Assembly (NCBI GenBank): GCA_030649025.1
Contig: JAUSGO010000037.1
Coordinates: 1 to 40,022, forward strand
From: a bacterium
Lineage (GTDB): Bacteria; Patescibacteriota; Minisyncoccia; JAUYLV01
Direction: 5' to 3'
DNA: 40,022 nt
The notes under the pieces were generated by a model. That model ran no database searches and was not told the DNA's origin. It was given only the letters and a program-made list of their open reading frames with translations. Each line of letters begins with the position of its first letter. The first letter of the stretch is position 1. Of the stretch, positions 29,707 to 37,900 are shown one piece after another. A program made the translations under genes and the position numbers.

Positions 29707-30369
29707 CTACTGACTCAGATCAACAACATTTCCTTTGATCTTTGGTTCTGCGCCCTGGCGGTTCTGTATCAAATTTTTCTCAAGTAATTTCGAAATATCT
29801 CCCGGGCGCGCGACAAATTTATTTTTCTCCGGAGGCGTCCATGGCACGTCTCTCTCCAGCGCGCGGTTGCCCGATGCTAGTTGGCCGGAAGCGCTGTGCG
29901 GCAGCGGGGGCACCGGAATTTCCATACCTCCAAAAAGCTCCGGAACTTCCAATGTTCCTCCAGACTGCATTTCCGGGTACGCCACGGCTTCTTCTTTCTT
30001 CTCCTCTCCGCCGAGCCTTGGCATCGCAGGCTTCTCCGCCGGAATTTTTCCGCCAAGCTCTTTTATCGTGGCATCGATATCCGGAAAGAGCGGCCAGAAG
30101 GGATAGAGGTGATCTTGCAGGATGGCAAGAGAAATCATTTTTGCCTTTTCGGAATCTATCCCAAGATTTTCTTTAATCGCTGCGGATAGCTTCTGCGTGG
30201 GCAACGTGCCGATGGTTACATGCATTATAATTGTGGTCAGAGAAGAAGCTTGTTCTTCGGTCAGAGAATATTTTTTCTCGAGCGAATCTAGAAACGCCAA
30301 GTTTTCTTCTCTCACGAGCATCCGGAATACGGTATCGGATATTTCTATTGGAGGTATTGGAAATTCCAT
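29707..30369 (-). CDS. Cytoplasmic protein between VirB6- and PrgI-like genes
   Basis: This 220-residue soluble protein starts at ATG 30369, two bases before virB6-like ends in the transcribed order, so they are coupled. Residues 1-110 are helical: FRMLVREENLAFLDSLEKKYSLTEEQ, then ATIKELGGKI. They look like a compact helical domain that may bind membrane or ATPase partners. Residues 110-220 are Pro- and Gly-rich and probably disordered, ending in a basic stretch. No family is recognised. Its fixed place between the two core genes suggests an accessory factor of the inner-membrane complex. Confidence 0.65.
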   Translation of the reverse strand: MEFPIPPIEISDTVFRMLVREENLAFLDSLEKKYSLTEEQASSLTTIIMHVTIGTLPTQKLSAAIKENLGIDSEKAKMISLAILQDHLYPFWPLFPDIDATIKELGGKIPAEKPAMPRLGGEEKKEEAVAYPEMQSGGTLEVPELFGGMEIPVPPLPHSASGQLASGNRALERDVPWTPPEKNKFVARPGDISKLLEKNLIQNRQGAEPKIKGNVVDLSQ

Positions 30370-30370
30370 A

Positions 30371-33073
30371 TTAGGGGTTCTTTGGTACCGGTAATTTTAT
30401 ACCGCATTGAGCCGCAAGATATTGCATATACTCATCGCGCCCTGCCTGATATAGCCACGCCTTGTTTTTACTGTTTTTATTATATGCGTCCTTGAACGTA
30501 TTGATACGTTCTTTCTGGTCGATGTTCTCCAGGAAGTATGATAACTGGCTGATTCGGGCGGCCTCCGCCACTTCTTTGCGAGCGGTCGGGTGTTTATTGG
30601 ATTTTCGGCCGAGCGTTTCCATATCTTCATTCTTAAGCGTAGAGAAGAAACTGCGTTTTGCCTCTCCCGATTCTTTTTGCCAGTCCAGACCGTTCTTATC
30701 AGCACCGGCACCGGAGTTGTTGAACGGCTCAGTATTGCCGCTCGCCATCGTGTATATACCCATGCGCTTGGCGTTATTATCGTTGTAGTACACGTTCGCG
30801 TCATTTGCCGCAATGGCCGCTGTGCGATCAGCGTCAAGTCTCGCCTTTAGATTCTGCTCATAGAGATCATGAATGCCGGACTTATCGAATGCCCTGTCTG
30901 TTTCCTGGATATGGATGGTACCGCGAAGCTCTTCAAATTTCTTATACCGATCAACGGCATCTGATGTAAGAACTTTATTTTTGGTGACAGGATCAATGGT
31001 GGTCGCATTGTAGGAGATGAATCGTTCGAGGTTCTCGTCTTTCATGCCAATAGCGATAGACTTGCCGAAGTCTTTTTTCACCGCACCGCTAGAGTCAGTG
31101 ATGCCCTCCAGAAACTTTTCCGGACGCAGCATAAGAAACGCTTCACGAGAATTCGTATTGCTGGCGTTGAAATCCTCCGCGGTGTTACCGGTGGTGAACT
31201 TTGCCGCAAGGCCGGTGATGAGCGCTTCGCGTGACTTTTCACCGAGCTTTTCTCCAAAACGATACATGGCCTGCGGAGTTTCTCCAAGCTCTTTTTCAAT
31301 AGCTTCCACGACAATCTTGTCCTTCAGCGATTCCTCGCTTATATTTTCCATGGTCCCCGTTCGCCTTGCCTCACGAACGCCTTTCTGTTTTTCTTCGTCG
31401 GTTACGCCTAGGTGTGGCATAGCGGCAAGCAGGGGTTTAATGGTCTCGTAGTCGTATGTCGCCCGGCCAACATTAATAGCGCTCTTGATTTCTTCCTTGG
31501 CTTTTTTCTGGTTTTCCGGCGTCTGCTCGTTCAGGTCTCGGCGCTGGGCAAGAAGCGTGGCGATGGCCATGCGGTCGGTTATATTAGCCGAGTCTATGGT
31601 GCCTGCGGTGTTGGCGAGCGTGCCGGTTGATAGGGAGGCATATTTCTTCATGGCTTCGGCAATTGCCGCGCGGTTTTGCTCGCCGGCTCCCATCATTCCG
31701 CGGGACAAAGCACCCATGCCGGGTAACTTGGCCAGGGGACTATTAGCAAGCCAATTTCCGGCCTTCTCTGCATACGGCGCGGCGCGCTCCTTTGCCCGGT
31801 CGGCAGTATATTTCACGGGCGCCAACGCTCCTTTAGCGGCACCCCGTGACATCGCCCCCATCGCCCATCGTTGTCCTGCTCCCGCAATGCCGATAACTCC
31901 GCTAGCCGCCATGCCGCCGATAGACTGCGCCGCCCAAGGACCCGCGAAAATAAAAGCCATAACGATGGCGTACTGGATGATATATTTTACCGAAGCAAGA
32001 AATAGGTTTGCGCTAACTCCCGAGATGGTTTTTGCAATGGGAGAGTCTGCAACACTACCAGTGAAGGGGCTTATGCCTAGCGAATTAATTTCTTGCGCGT
32101 ATGCCGCAAGCAGGTAGAAAAAAAACACCATGATGGGCGCCACAAACACCCATTTAAGAAAATTACTCCACCACATCTGGGCATATTGGCGCGTTCCCGG
32201 AAGTATCCATGCGATCCAGGCAAAGGGCGCGAAAATGATAAGAAGCCACAACATCACAATACGCACAATGAACGTGAGCGAGGCCAACAGGAGTCCAATA
32301 GCGGCGATCCACATGAGCATCGCGCCCATAAGTGAAGAGAAAATAAACTTTACTTGCGTCGAAACTGAAAAAACGGCTTTAGCTGTATCTGTAACCGTAT
32401 CCCAAAAATCCTTACTCGGCGCAAAAAGCTTATAAGCATTCAGGAGCTTCATAATTGCGTCTCCAAGCGGAATTCGTTCGGTGCCGCCCGGATGCAAAAA
32501 GAAGCTTGTAAGAAGATTCCCTACATCAATAATCACCCCCGCAATAACCTTGGAAAAGTTGATGAGAAGCGCCACGATGATGAGGCGCGGCAGAAGAGCT
32601 TTAAGCCCATAAGTCTCCTGCCTGAATATGGTTGCAAATCCGATGACCAAGAGAATGAGGATGAAAAGAAGATTTACAAAATCAAGCGACACGCGCCAGC
32701 CTACGTTCACGATGGCTACATTGGTAATATCTGTTACGTTTAAAACGGTGTCGATGACAACGACCGCAAAATTCATCGCCCCCGCGCCAAGCAACATGAT
32801 GATATATGATACGGCATACAGGATTAGGGTAGTGGGCGCGAATAAGGGTCCAAGGATAGCATCAGACAGCTCCCCGGCTCCTTGAAGAACCGCCCCACTA
32901 ATGTTTTCTTCCACTGCTTTTGCAAAAGATACAAAACCGGGTAAAACAAAAAGCGCCGCCCCCACGCCAAGCGCAAAAAACAAAGCAACTATTTTTTGCT
33001 TTGAAAGAAATCCTCTCTCCATCCAAGAGAGTTTTTTGAGAAATATCCCAATGCGATGAAGTATTAACAGCAT
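30371..33073 (-). CDS. VirB6/TrbL-like polytopic protein with long C-terminal tail
   Basis: This 900-residue inner-membrane channel component has about eight hydrophobic segments between residues 25 and 430. The central block VNLLFILILLVIGFATIF is followed by a run with FAPFAWIAWILPGTRQYAQMWW, typical of the TrbL/VirB6 family. The tail (about 440-900) is hydrophilic, Ala/Lys/Glu-rich and mostly helical, with an early amphipathic Gly/Ala stretch (MGGMAASG-like). Tails of this size are found in VirB6 of some systems and may interact with partners or with the target surface. A start at a later Met (MERGFLSKQK, residue 18) is possible. The family is quite sure; the tail has no known domain. Confidence 0.85.
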   Translation of the reverse strand: MLLILHRIGIFLKKLSWMERGFLSKQKIVALFFALGVGAALFVLPGFVSFAKAVEENISGAVLQGAGELSDAILGPLFAPTTLILYAVSYIIMLLGAGAMNFAVVVIDTVLNVTDITNVAIVNVGWRVSLDFVNLLFILILLVIGFATIFRQETYGLKALLPRLIIVALLINFSKVIAGVIIDVGNLLTSFFLHPGGTERIPLGDAIMKLLNAYKLFAPSKDFWDTVTDTAKAVFSVSTQVKFIFSSLMGAMLMWIAAIGLLLASLTFIVRIVMLWLLIIFAPFAWIAWILPGTRQYAQMWWSNFLKWVFVAPIMVFFFYLLAAYAQEINSLGISPFTGSVADSPIAKTISGVSANLFLASVKYIIQYAIVMAFIFAGPWAAQSIGGMAASGVIGIAGAGQRWAMGAMSRGAAKGALAPVKYTADRAKERAAPYAEKAGNWLANSPLAKLPGMGALSRGMMGAGEQNRAAIAEAMKKYASLSTGTLANTAGTIDSANITDRMAIATLLAQRRDLNEQTPENQKKAKEEIKSAINVGRATYDYETIKPLLAAMPHLGVTDEEKQKGVREARRTGTMENISEESLKDKIVVEAIEKELGETPQAMYRFGEKLGEKSREALITGLAAKFTTGNTAEDFNASNTNSREAFLMLRPEKFLEGITDSSGAVKKDFGKSIAIGMKDENLERFISYNATTIDPVTKNKVLTSDAVDRYKKFEELRGTIHIQETDRAFDKSGIHDLYEQNLKARLDADRTAAIAANDANVYYNDNNAKRMGIYTMASGNTEPFNNSGAGADKNGLDWQKESGEAKRSFFSTLKNEDMETLGRKSNKHPTARKEVAEAARISQLSYFLENIDQKERINTFKDAYNKNSKNKAWLYQAGRDEYMQYLAAQCGIKLPVPKNP

Positions 33074-33140
33074 TAGTTTGCCCGCGAGAAAATCGCGTAT
33101 TACAATCCCGAAGAAATTTGAGCGATTCCCGCCTACTTAT

Positions 33141-34571
33141 TTATGGGCAGGGGGTGGCGCACTCGGGATCAGAGGCAGCGGAGCAGGCGGATTGGCAATT
33201 AGCAACGCTGGTGTAACATCCGCCAATGCCTCCAGTGAGAGTCTCCTTGCAGCTATAATCGCCGGTCGGACAAGCAGAGCAAAGCGCAGTACAACTGCCG
33301 GCCCCTCCCCGAGCAACGCCCTCAACACACCTACAGCTTCCCGAGGTTGTGGGTGAATTTTTTGTCACTCTTTGGCACGATGCGCTATTCGGGCATTGAG
33401 CATCACTATTACAGTAATCGCCAGACGTCCCTCCTCCTGAACCGCCACACTGCACGCAATTACCACTAGCGCATCCGCTGCCGCCATCATTCGCGTCAAA
33501 CACACAGAGTGCGCTGGTGTCCCTACAGATTGCGGTATTATCAGAACATGCCCACTTTCCATCGGCGCAGGTCCCGCCCTTTTTTGCCGATACGCACTGC
33601 GGCGGCATACTGCCACCCACATTAATCGTCGTCCCCTTCGCGGGAGTTTTTCCCGCACAGGAAAGACACATGAACTTGGTTCCGATAAGTTTATTGAGCA
33701 ATACATTGACCACTGCTCCTATGAGGTCGGACAGTTCATGCACGTTGACCCAGCCTCCAACATCCTGTTCGAGCGTCGCAGAGACCTTTTTTGCCACAAC
33801 GCTTCCCGGCGTTACATTTTCAAAATCCGCGCACGATTCCGATTTAAAATCTTTCCCGTTCACCACCGAAGCGAACGCCACATTTACCGCGCAGTTTTTT
33901 ATCCCAACGAATCCTTGCGACGAGATCTGTTCAAGCTCCCCCTGTTTGCGCTTGTCTTGGACCCCGAAGGTTCTCTCATCGTTGAGAAGCAATATCTGCC
34001 CGTAAAAATTATTCTCCGGCCTTAGGATCTGGTTGAACATATCAAACCCGCCCTGGCTAAAATCGTTAAAAAAGCTTCTTGCCCTTGAGGGATTTTTTAA
34101 GGTGCATTTAAGCCGGGGATATCCGGGAATATCGGGAATCGTAATGCTCGGCGTTCCTGTGCCGAACGGGTAGCACAGACGTGAAGCGGCGGCACGCAGA
34201 TTGTGCGTGAGCAGTGCTTGGCTCACGAGTCTTTTGAAGAATTTTTCCGGATTTTTAACGAACTGCGGCTGGCCCTTAAAACCCCTGCGCACCCAATCGG
34301 CAAGCGAACGCAAAAATAAGGTCGAGGCCACTTGTGCGACTCCCTTTGCAATAGGATTGAGAACCTGTTCTCTTAATGTTCTGGGAGTATCAGCTGCCGT
34401 GTGACTCGCAGCGACTACGCCAATAACTGATTCGGGGACGGTCTGAACGAGGGGTATTATGGCTTTTGCTTGTTTTGGTGCGGAGAGGAGGCCAAATGAA
34501 AACTCAACACCGAGCATGAAAATAAATAATAGGATGGCAACATACGGTCTTGTTTTGCGTAAAGTCTTCAT
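33141..34571 (-). CDS. Secreted Cys-rich protein of the secretion locus
   Basis: From ATG 34571 (476 aa; a TTG three codons earlier is less likely) it has a hydrophobic export segment (about 9-30). Residues 40-310 form a mainly helical domain (LREQVLNPIAKGVAQVASTLFLRSLADWV) with four or five Cys, then a hydrophobic stretch (about 285-305). Residues 310-476 are extremely Cys-rich, more than 25 Cys in 165 residues, in short patterns such as CADGKWACSDNTAIC and CNSDAQCPNSASC that resemble small disulfide-knotted modules. The helical part may be a VirB5-like or assembly component, but I cannot prove it. The Cys-rich end is probably surface-exposed, as in the VirB2-like fusions downstream. Confidence 0.7.
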   Translation of the reverse strand: MKTLRKTRPYVAILLFIFMLGVEFSFGLLSAPKQAKAIIPLVQTVPESVIGVVAASHTAADTPRTLREQVLNPIAKGVAQVASTLFLRSLADWVRRGFKGQPQFVKNPEKFFKRLVSQALLTHNLRAAASRLCYPFGTGTPSITIPDIPGYPRLKCTLKNPSRARSFFNDFSQGGFDMFNQILRPENNFYGQILLLNDERTFGVQDKRKQGELEQISSQGFVGIKNCAVNVAFASVVNGKDFKSESCADFENVTPGSVVAKKVSATLEQDVGGWVNVHELSDLIGAVVNVLLNKLIGTKFMCLSCAGKTPAKGTTINVGGSMPPQCVSAKKGGTCADGKWACSDNTAICRDTSALCVFDANDGGSGCASGNCVQCGGSGGGTSGDYCNSDAQCPNSASCQRVTKNSPTTSGSCRCVEGVARGGAGSCTALCSACPTGDYSCKETLTGGIGGCYTSVANCQSACSAASDPECATPCP

Positions 34572-34627
34572 AATAAGCAAGATTCAAATTGATATAATAA
34601 AATAGTTCCGGTAAAATTTGTACAATC

Positions 34628-35602
34628 CTATCCCTTCAGCATCTCTATTGCTTTTTCTTTCCAAGCATCCCAATCGTCACCAACGCTCACAAGCATGGCC
34701 AGCCCATAAAAGGGGCGAAGCGGATCGTTTTTGGTATCCGTGATGTACGAGATGGCGAGCCGTTGCGCTGTGATAATAGCGATCTCATCCTTATGCATTT
34801 CTTTCCAGCTTGAGGGAACCGGGAGCGTGCGTAGATTTTTTTCCATGAGAGAGAGCGCCGGAATGATTTGTGTCTCTGCCAACGTCTTGAGCTCCGGCGC
34901 AAGACTGCCGTTTCCAGCCGCAACTCCGTCCCCAATTCCGGAAAGAAATTCCTGAATGTCGCTTACGGCATTTTTTTCCGAAACAATGGCAAAAAGCCCT
35001 TTTATATAGATTCCAACCGCTTCGGCACTGTTGTCGTTCGAGACGACAAGTTCGGCATCTTCCAGTTGCCGGATTTTTGCAATTTCCGGATTTTGAAGGA
35101 AGGCGTCTGTGAGGGTTGAAGCAACCTGCTCAATATCTTCTGGCTTGTATCCCAGTTTGAACTGGACCTCATCCGTGCTTGTTGACTCGGTAATATAGAG
35201 GCGGTCGTTTTCGGAAACATCGTTAAGAAGGGTTCCTATAAATTGATCGCTGTACGGCGCGTCTTGCTCCCCGGCGATCAATGAATTCAGCGAAGTGTCT
35301 CGGGGAAAATTCGTTCTATCGAGCGGATCGGTGCCCAGAGCAACCTCCTCGCCGTCCATGTAGTCATCGCCATCCGTATCGGGGTTTCCCGGGTTGGTGA
35401 GCGTGCGTGCCTCTTCTTCGTCTATCAGGCCGTCATAATCCGCATCCATATCTTCATACTGCTCCTCCGCAAAAGGCTGTACGCTTTTTTGAGGGAATCT
35501 TCCGGGTCCTTGAGAAAAAAACAGCACAAAAATAGCAATGCCCGCGCACGTAAAAAGGATAACTGAAGCGATTATTTGCTCTTTTTTCAACAATACACCC
35601 AT
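34628..35602 (-). CDS. Membrane-anchored protein with TSP3 calcium-binding repeats
   Basis: This 324-residue protein is the first gene of the secretion locus. A membrane segment (about 10-30) is followed by a Pro/Gln linker. Residues about 50-100 carry thrombospondin type 3-like repeats, DMDADYDGLIDEEEA and NPDTDGDDYMDGEEVALGTDP, where the regular Asp residues bind calcium. The rest (110-324) is helical, acidic and without known motifs (QFIGTLLNDVSEND, then GIYIKGLFAIVSEKN, then a Trp-containing end). It is probably an external, calcium-stiffened component of the apparatus. The TATACT on the - strand at 35615-35610 may be its -10 box, with no clear -35. Confidence 0.8.
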   Translation of the reverse strand: MGVLLKKEQIIASVILFTCAGIAIFVLFFSQGPGRFPQKSVQPFAEEQYEDMDADYDGLIDEEEARTLTNPGNPDTDGDDYMDGEEVALGTDPLDRTNFPRDTSLNSLIAGEQDAPYSDQFIGTLLNDVSENDRLYITESTSTDEVQFKLGYKPEDIEQVASTLTDAFLQNPEIAKIRQLEDAELVVSNDNSAEAVGIYIKGLFAIVSEKNAVSDIQEFLSGIGDGVAAGNGSLAPELKTLAETQIIPALSLMEKNLRTLPVPSSWKEMHKDEIAIITAQRLAISYITDTKNDPLRPFYGLAMLVSVGDDWDAWKEKAIEMLKG

Positions 35603-35717
35603 GGTATTTAGTATATCACCATTTTATCAAAGCCTTTTCATATACTTATCCACACGTAATTAAGATGATTTAAGTATGTGGTAAGATACGACAGGACTGT
35701 TTAAAATCGTCGTTTTC

Positions 35718-37817
35718 GTGGAAAATAGCCAAAAAAACTCATCACAATATATTCTTCTATTTTTGGCAAGTTTTCTTGCCCTATACTTTGAACTGGTCAT
35801 TATCCGATATCTTTCAAGCGAGATACGGGTCTTTTCATACCTTAAGAACCTGCCACTTGTCGCATGTTTCTTCGGGCTTGGGCTTGGCATGGTGCTTGGG
35901 GAGCGCGAGAAGTTTTTTACGCGGATTTTTCCTTTCACGATGCTTGCGCTTTTTTTGCTGATGCGTTTTGCACCAGAACTTAACCTGACGCATCTTCCTT
36001 TCCCCACATTCGACTACATTATTTGGGGGAAAGTTGACGTTGAGAGCTCTCCTCTCATGCAGCTTCTGCGCTACGTGGGAATCATCACGTTTATCTCGGC
36101 GCTTGTGGTATGTTTTTCCATACCGCTTGGCAGCCGTATCGGCCGGTATCTTCAAGGTCTTCCGACGCTCAAGGGCTATGCCACGGACCTTGCAGGAAGC
36201 ATCGCGGGAATCGGCATGTTCTCCCTCTTGGCATTCCTGGGCACGCCGCCGTGGGTTTGGGTCGGTGTCGGCTCGATTTTGCTTTTCGTTTTTCATCGAA
36301 ATAAAATTTTTGACTGTGTCGTTCTTGCTGCAATTCCCCTTCTGCTCATCAGTTCCCCTTCCGGAACGCTCTGGTCTCCCTACTACCGCATTTCTCTTGA
36401 AGAGCGGCCGCCGCTTGAAAAAGAACAGCGGTCATCGGCCATATATCTTTCGGTAAACTATGATTACCACCAAAAGATCTTGGATTTATCTGACGCGTTT
36501 TTCAAAAAACATCCTGAAACGGAACCGAACAGCTCGGCACTGCTCACTTATGACCTTCCGTATCTGGTACGTCCCGAAGCAAAAGATGTGCTTATTTTAG
36601 GAGCCGGGACGGGAAACGACGTGGCTTCCGCCTTGCGGCACGGCGCAGAACACGTAGATGCCGTAGAAATCGATCCAACCATCCTTGAGATTGGCAGATC
36701 GTATCATCCGGAAAAACCCTATGATTCCCCGAAGGTTTTTGTGCACGTGGACGATGCGCGCGCGTATTTGAAAAAAACCAAGGCTCGCTACGACCTGGTG
36801 GTGTTCGCGTACCTCGATTCGCATACCCTGCTTGCCAATTCCTCTTCACTGCGGCTCGACAATTACGTCTATACCGTTGAAAGTCTGCAGGAAGCCAAGA
36901 ATCTGCTTTTGCCGGGGGGAACGCTGGTGCTTGCTCATGGAACCGGCAAACTTTTTGTGAGCGCGCGCCTTTACCGGATGCTTAAAGAGGTATTCGGGGA
37001 AGCTCCAAAAACGTACTTTACGAATTATGATGGCGGAGGGACGGTGTTTGTCTCCGGATCCCGCAGGGATCATCCCCGACTTGAACATATTCCGATCATC
37101 AATGAAGAATTTGAGAGAACCGGAGCCGCACTTTCCCTTGCAACCGACCGCTGGCCGTTCCTGTACCTGCGTTCCCGCACGATTCCCGCTTCCTACGGCA
37201 TCATATTTTTTCTGCTCATGCTTGCGTATTTCTTTTCCAAGCCCGTGCTTTTTCCGAGAAGGACGTCGGCGGACGAGAAGACAATTGTCTGGACAAGATC
37301 TAACATCCATTTTTTCATGCTTGGCGCGGCATTTTTACTGCTTGAAACGAAAGCCGTCACCGAACTCTCTTTGCTTTTCGGTTCAACATGGATGGTCAAC
37401 ACCGTGGCTATTTTTGCGTTCCTTCTCATGGCGATGCTGGCAAATGCGCTTCTTATGCGGATCGTCCCGTCGCGGAACATTATCTACGGAATGCTTTTTG
37501 CGTCGCTTCTTGTCAGTATCTTCTTCCCGCTGGGCATTCTTGCCGGACTTTCGTTTGCGCCAAAGCTTCTTGGCTCCGGAGTTGTTCTGGCTTCTCCCGT
37601 ATTTTTTTCCGGCATGCTTTTTTCCCGCGCATTCAGGGACGCTACACGTCCGGGAGAAGCTTTGGGAATGAACCTTCTGGGAGCGCTTGTGGGAGGCGTT
37701 GCGGAGAATGCCGTAATGATCGGTGGCACGCTCTTGCTTGGGGGACTTGCCGCGATTTTTTATATAGTATCGCTATTGGCGGTCGTTGAGGTAAAAAAGC
37801 GGACTGAAAAACTTTGA
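35718..37817 (+). CDS. Membrane-embedded spermidine-synthase-like protein
   Basis: The start is GTG 35718 (699 aa). It has a hydrophobic N-terminal part of about six helices (12-210), a central methyltransferase-fold domain (about 270-460) with the SAM or dcSAM-binding motif DVLILGAGTGND (290-301) and acidic DAVEIDP, and about six more C-terminal helices (about 480-690). This layout belongs to the large membrane forms of the polyamine aminopropyltransferase family. Their reaction is mostly unproven; the soluble enzymes make spermidine from putrescine and decarboxylated SAM. The neighbours give no polyamine context (no speD or speA here). It is divergent to the secretion locus, with 115 bases between. 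Confidence 0.8.
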   Translation: MENSQKNSSQYILLFLASFLALYFELVIIRYLSSEIRVFSYLKNLPLVACFFGLGLGMVLGEREKFFTRIFPFTMLALFLLMRFAPELNLTHLPFPTFDYIIWGKVDVESSPLMQLLRYVGIITFISALVVCFSIPLGSRIGRYLQGLPTLKGYATDLAGSIAGIGMFSLLAFLGTPPWVWVGVGSILLFVFHRNKIFDCVVLAAIPLLLISSPSGTLWSPYYRISLEERPPLEKEQRSSAIYLSVNYDYHQKILDLSDAFFKKHPETEPNSSALLTYDLPYLVRPEAKDVLILGAGTGNDVASALRHGAEHVDAVEIDPTILEIGRSYHPEKPYDSPKVFVHVDDARAYLKKTKARYDLVVFAYLDSHTLLANSSSLRLDNYVYTVESLQEAKNLLLPGGTLVLAHGTGKLFVSARLYRMLKEVFGEAPKTYFTNYDGGGTVFVSGSRRDHPRLEHIPIINEEFERTGAALSLATDRWPFLYLRSRTIPASYGIIFFLLMLAYFFSKPVLFPRRTSADEKTIVWTRSNIHFFMLGAAFLLLETKAVTELSLLFGSTWMVNTVAIFAFLLMAMLANALLMRIVPSRNIIYGMLFASLLVSIFFPLGILAGLSFAPKLLGSGVVLASPVFFSGMLFSRAFRDATRPGEALGMNLLGALVGGVAENAVMIGGTLLLGGLAAIFYIVSLLAVVEVKKRTEKL

Positions 37818-37900
37818 TGGAGATTTTTTATCTCATCGAAAAAAATCCTGAAAAATATTCTATTCTTCGTCCATGGACGCGAAGTGAGAAACATGATAGT

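Noticed and set aside
14351-35602. Integrated conjugative element
   Set aside because: VirB4, VirB6-like and PrgI are present, but no relaxase, coupling protein, origin-of-transfer features or integrase adjoin; housekeeping rsmA is inside the run. A resident surface system fits better.
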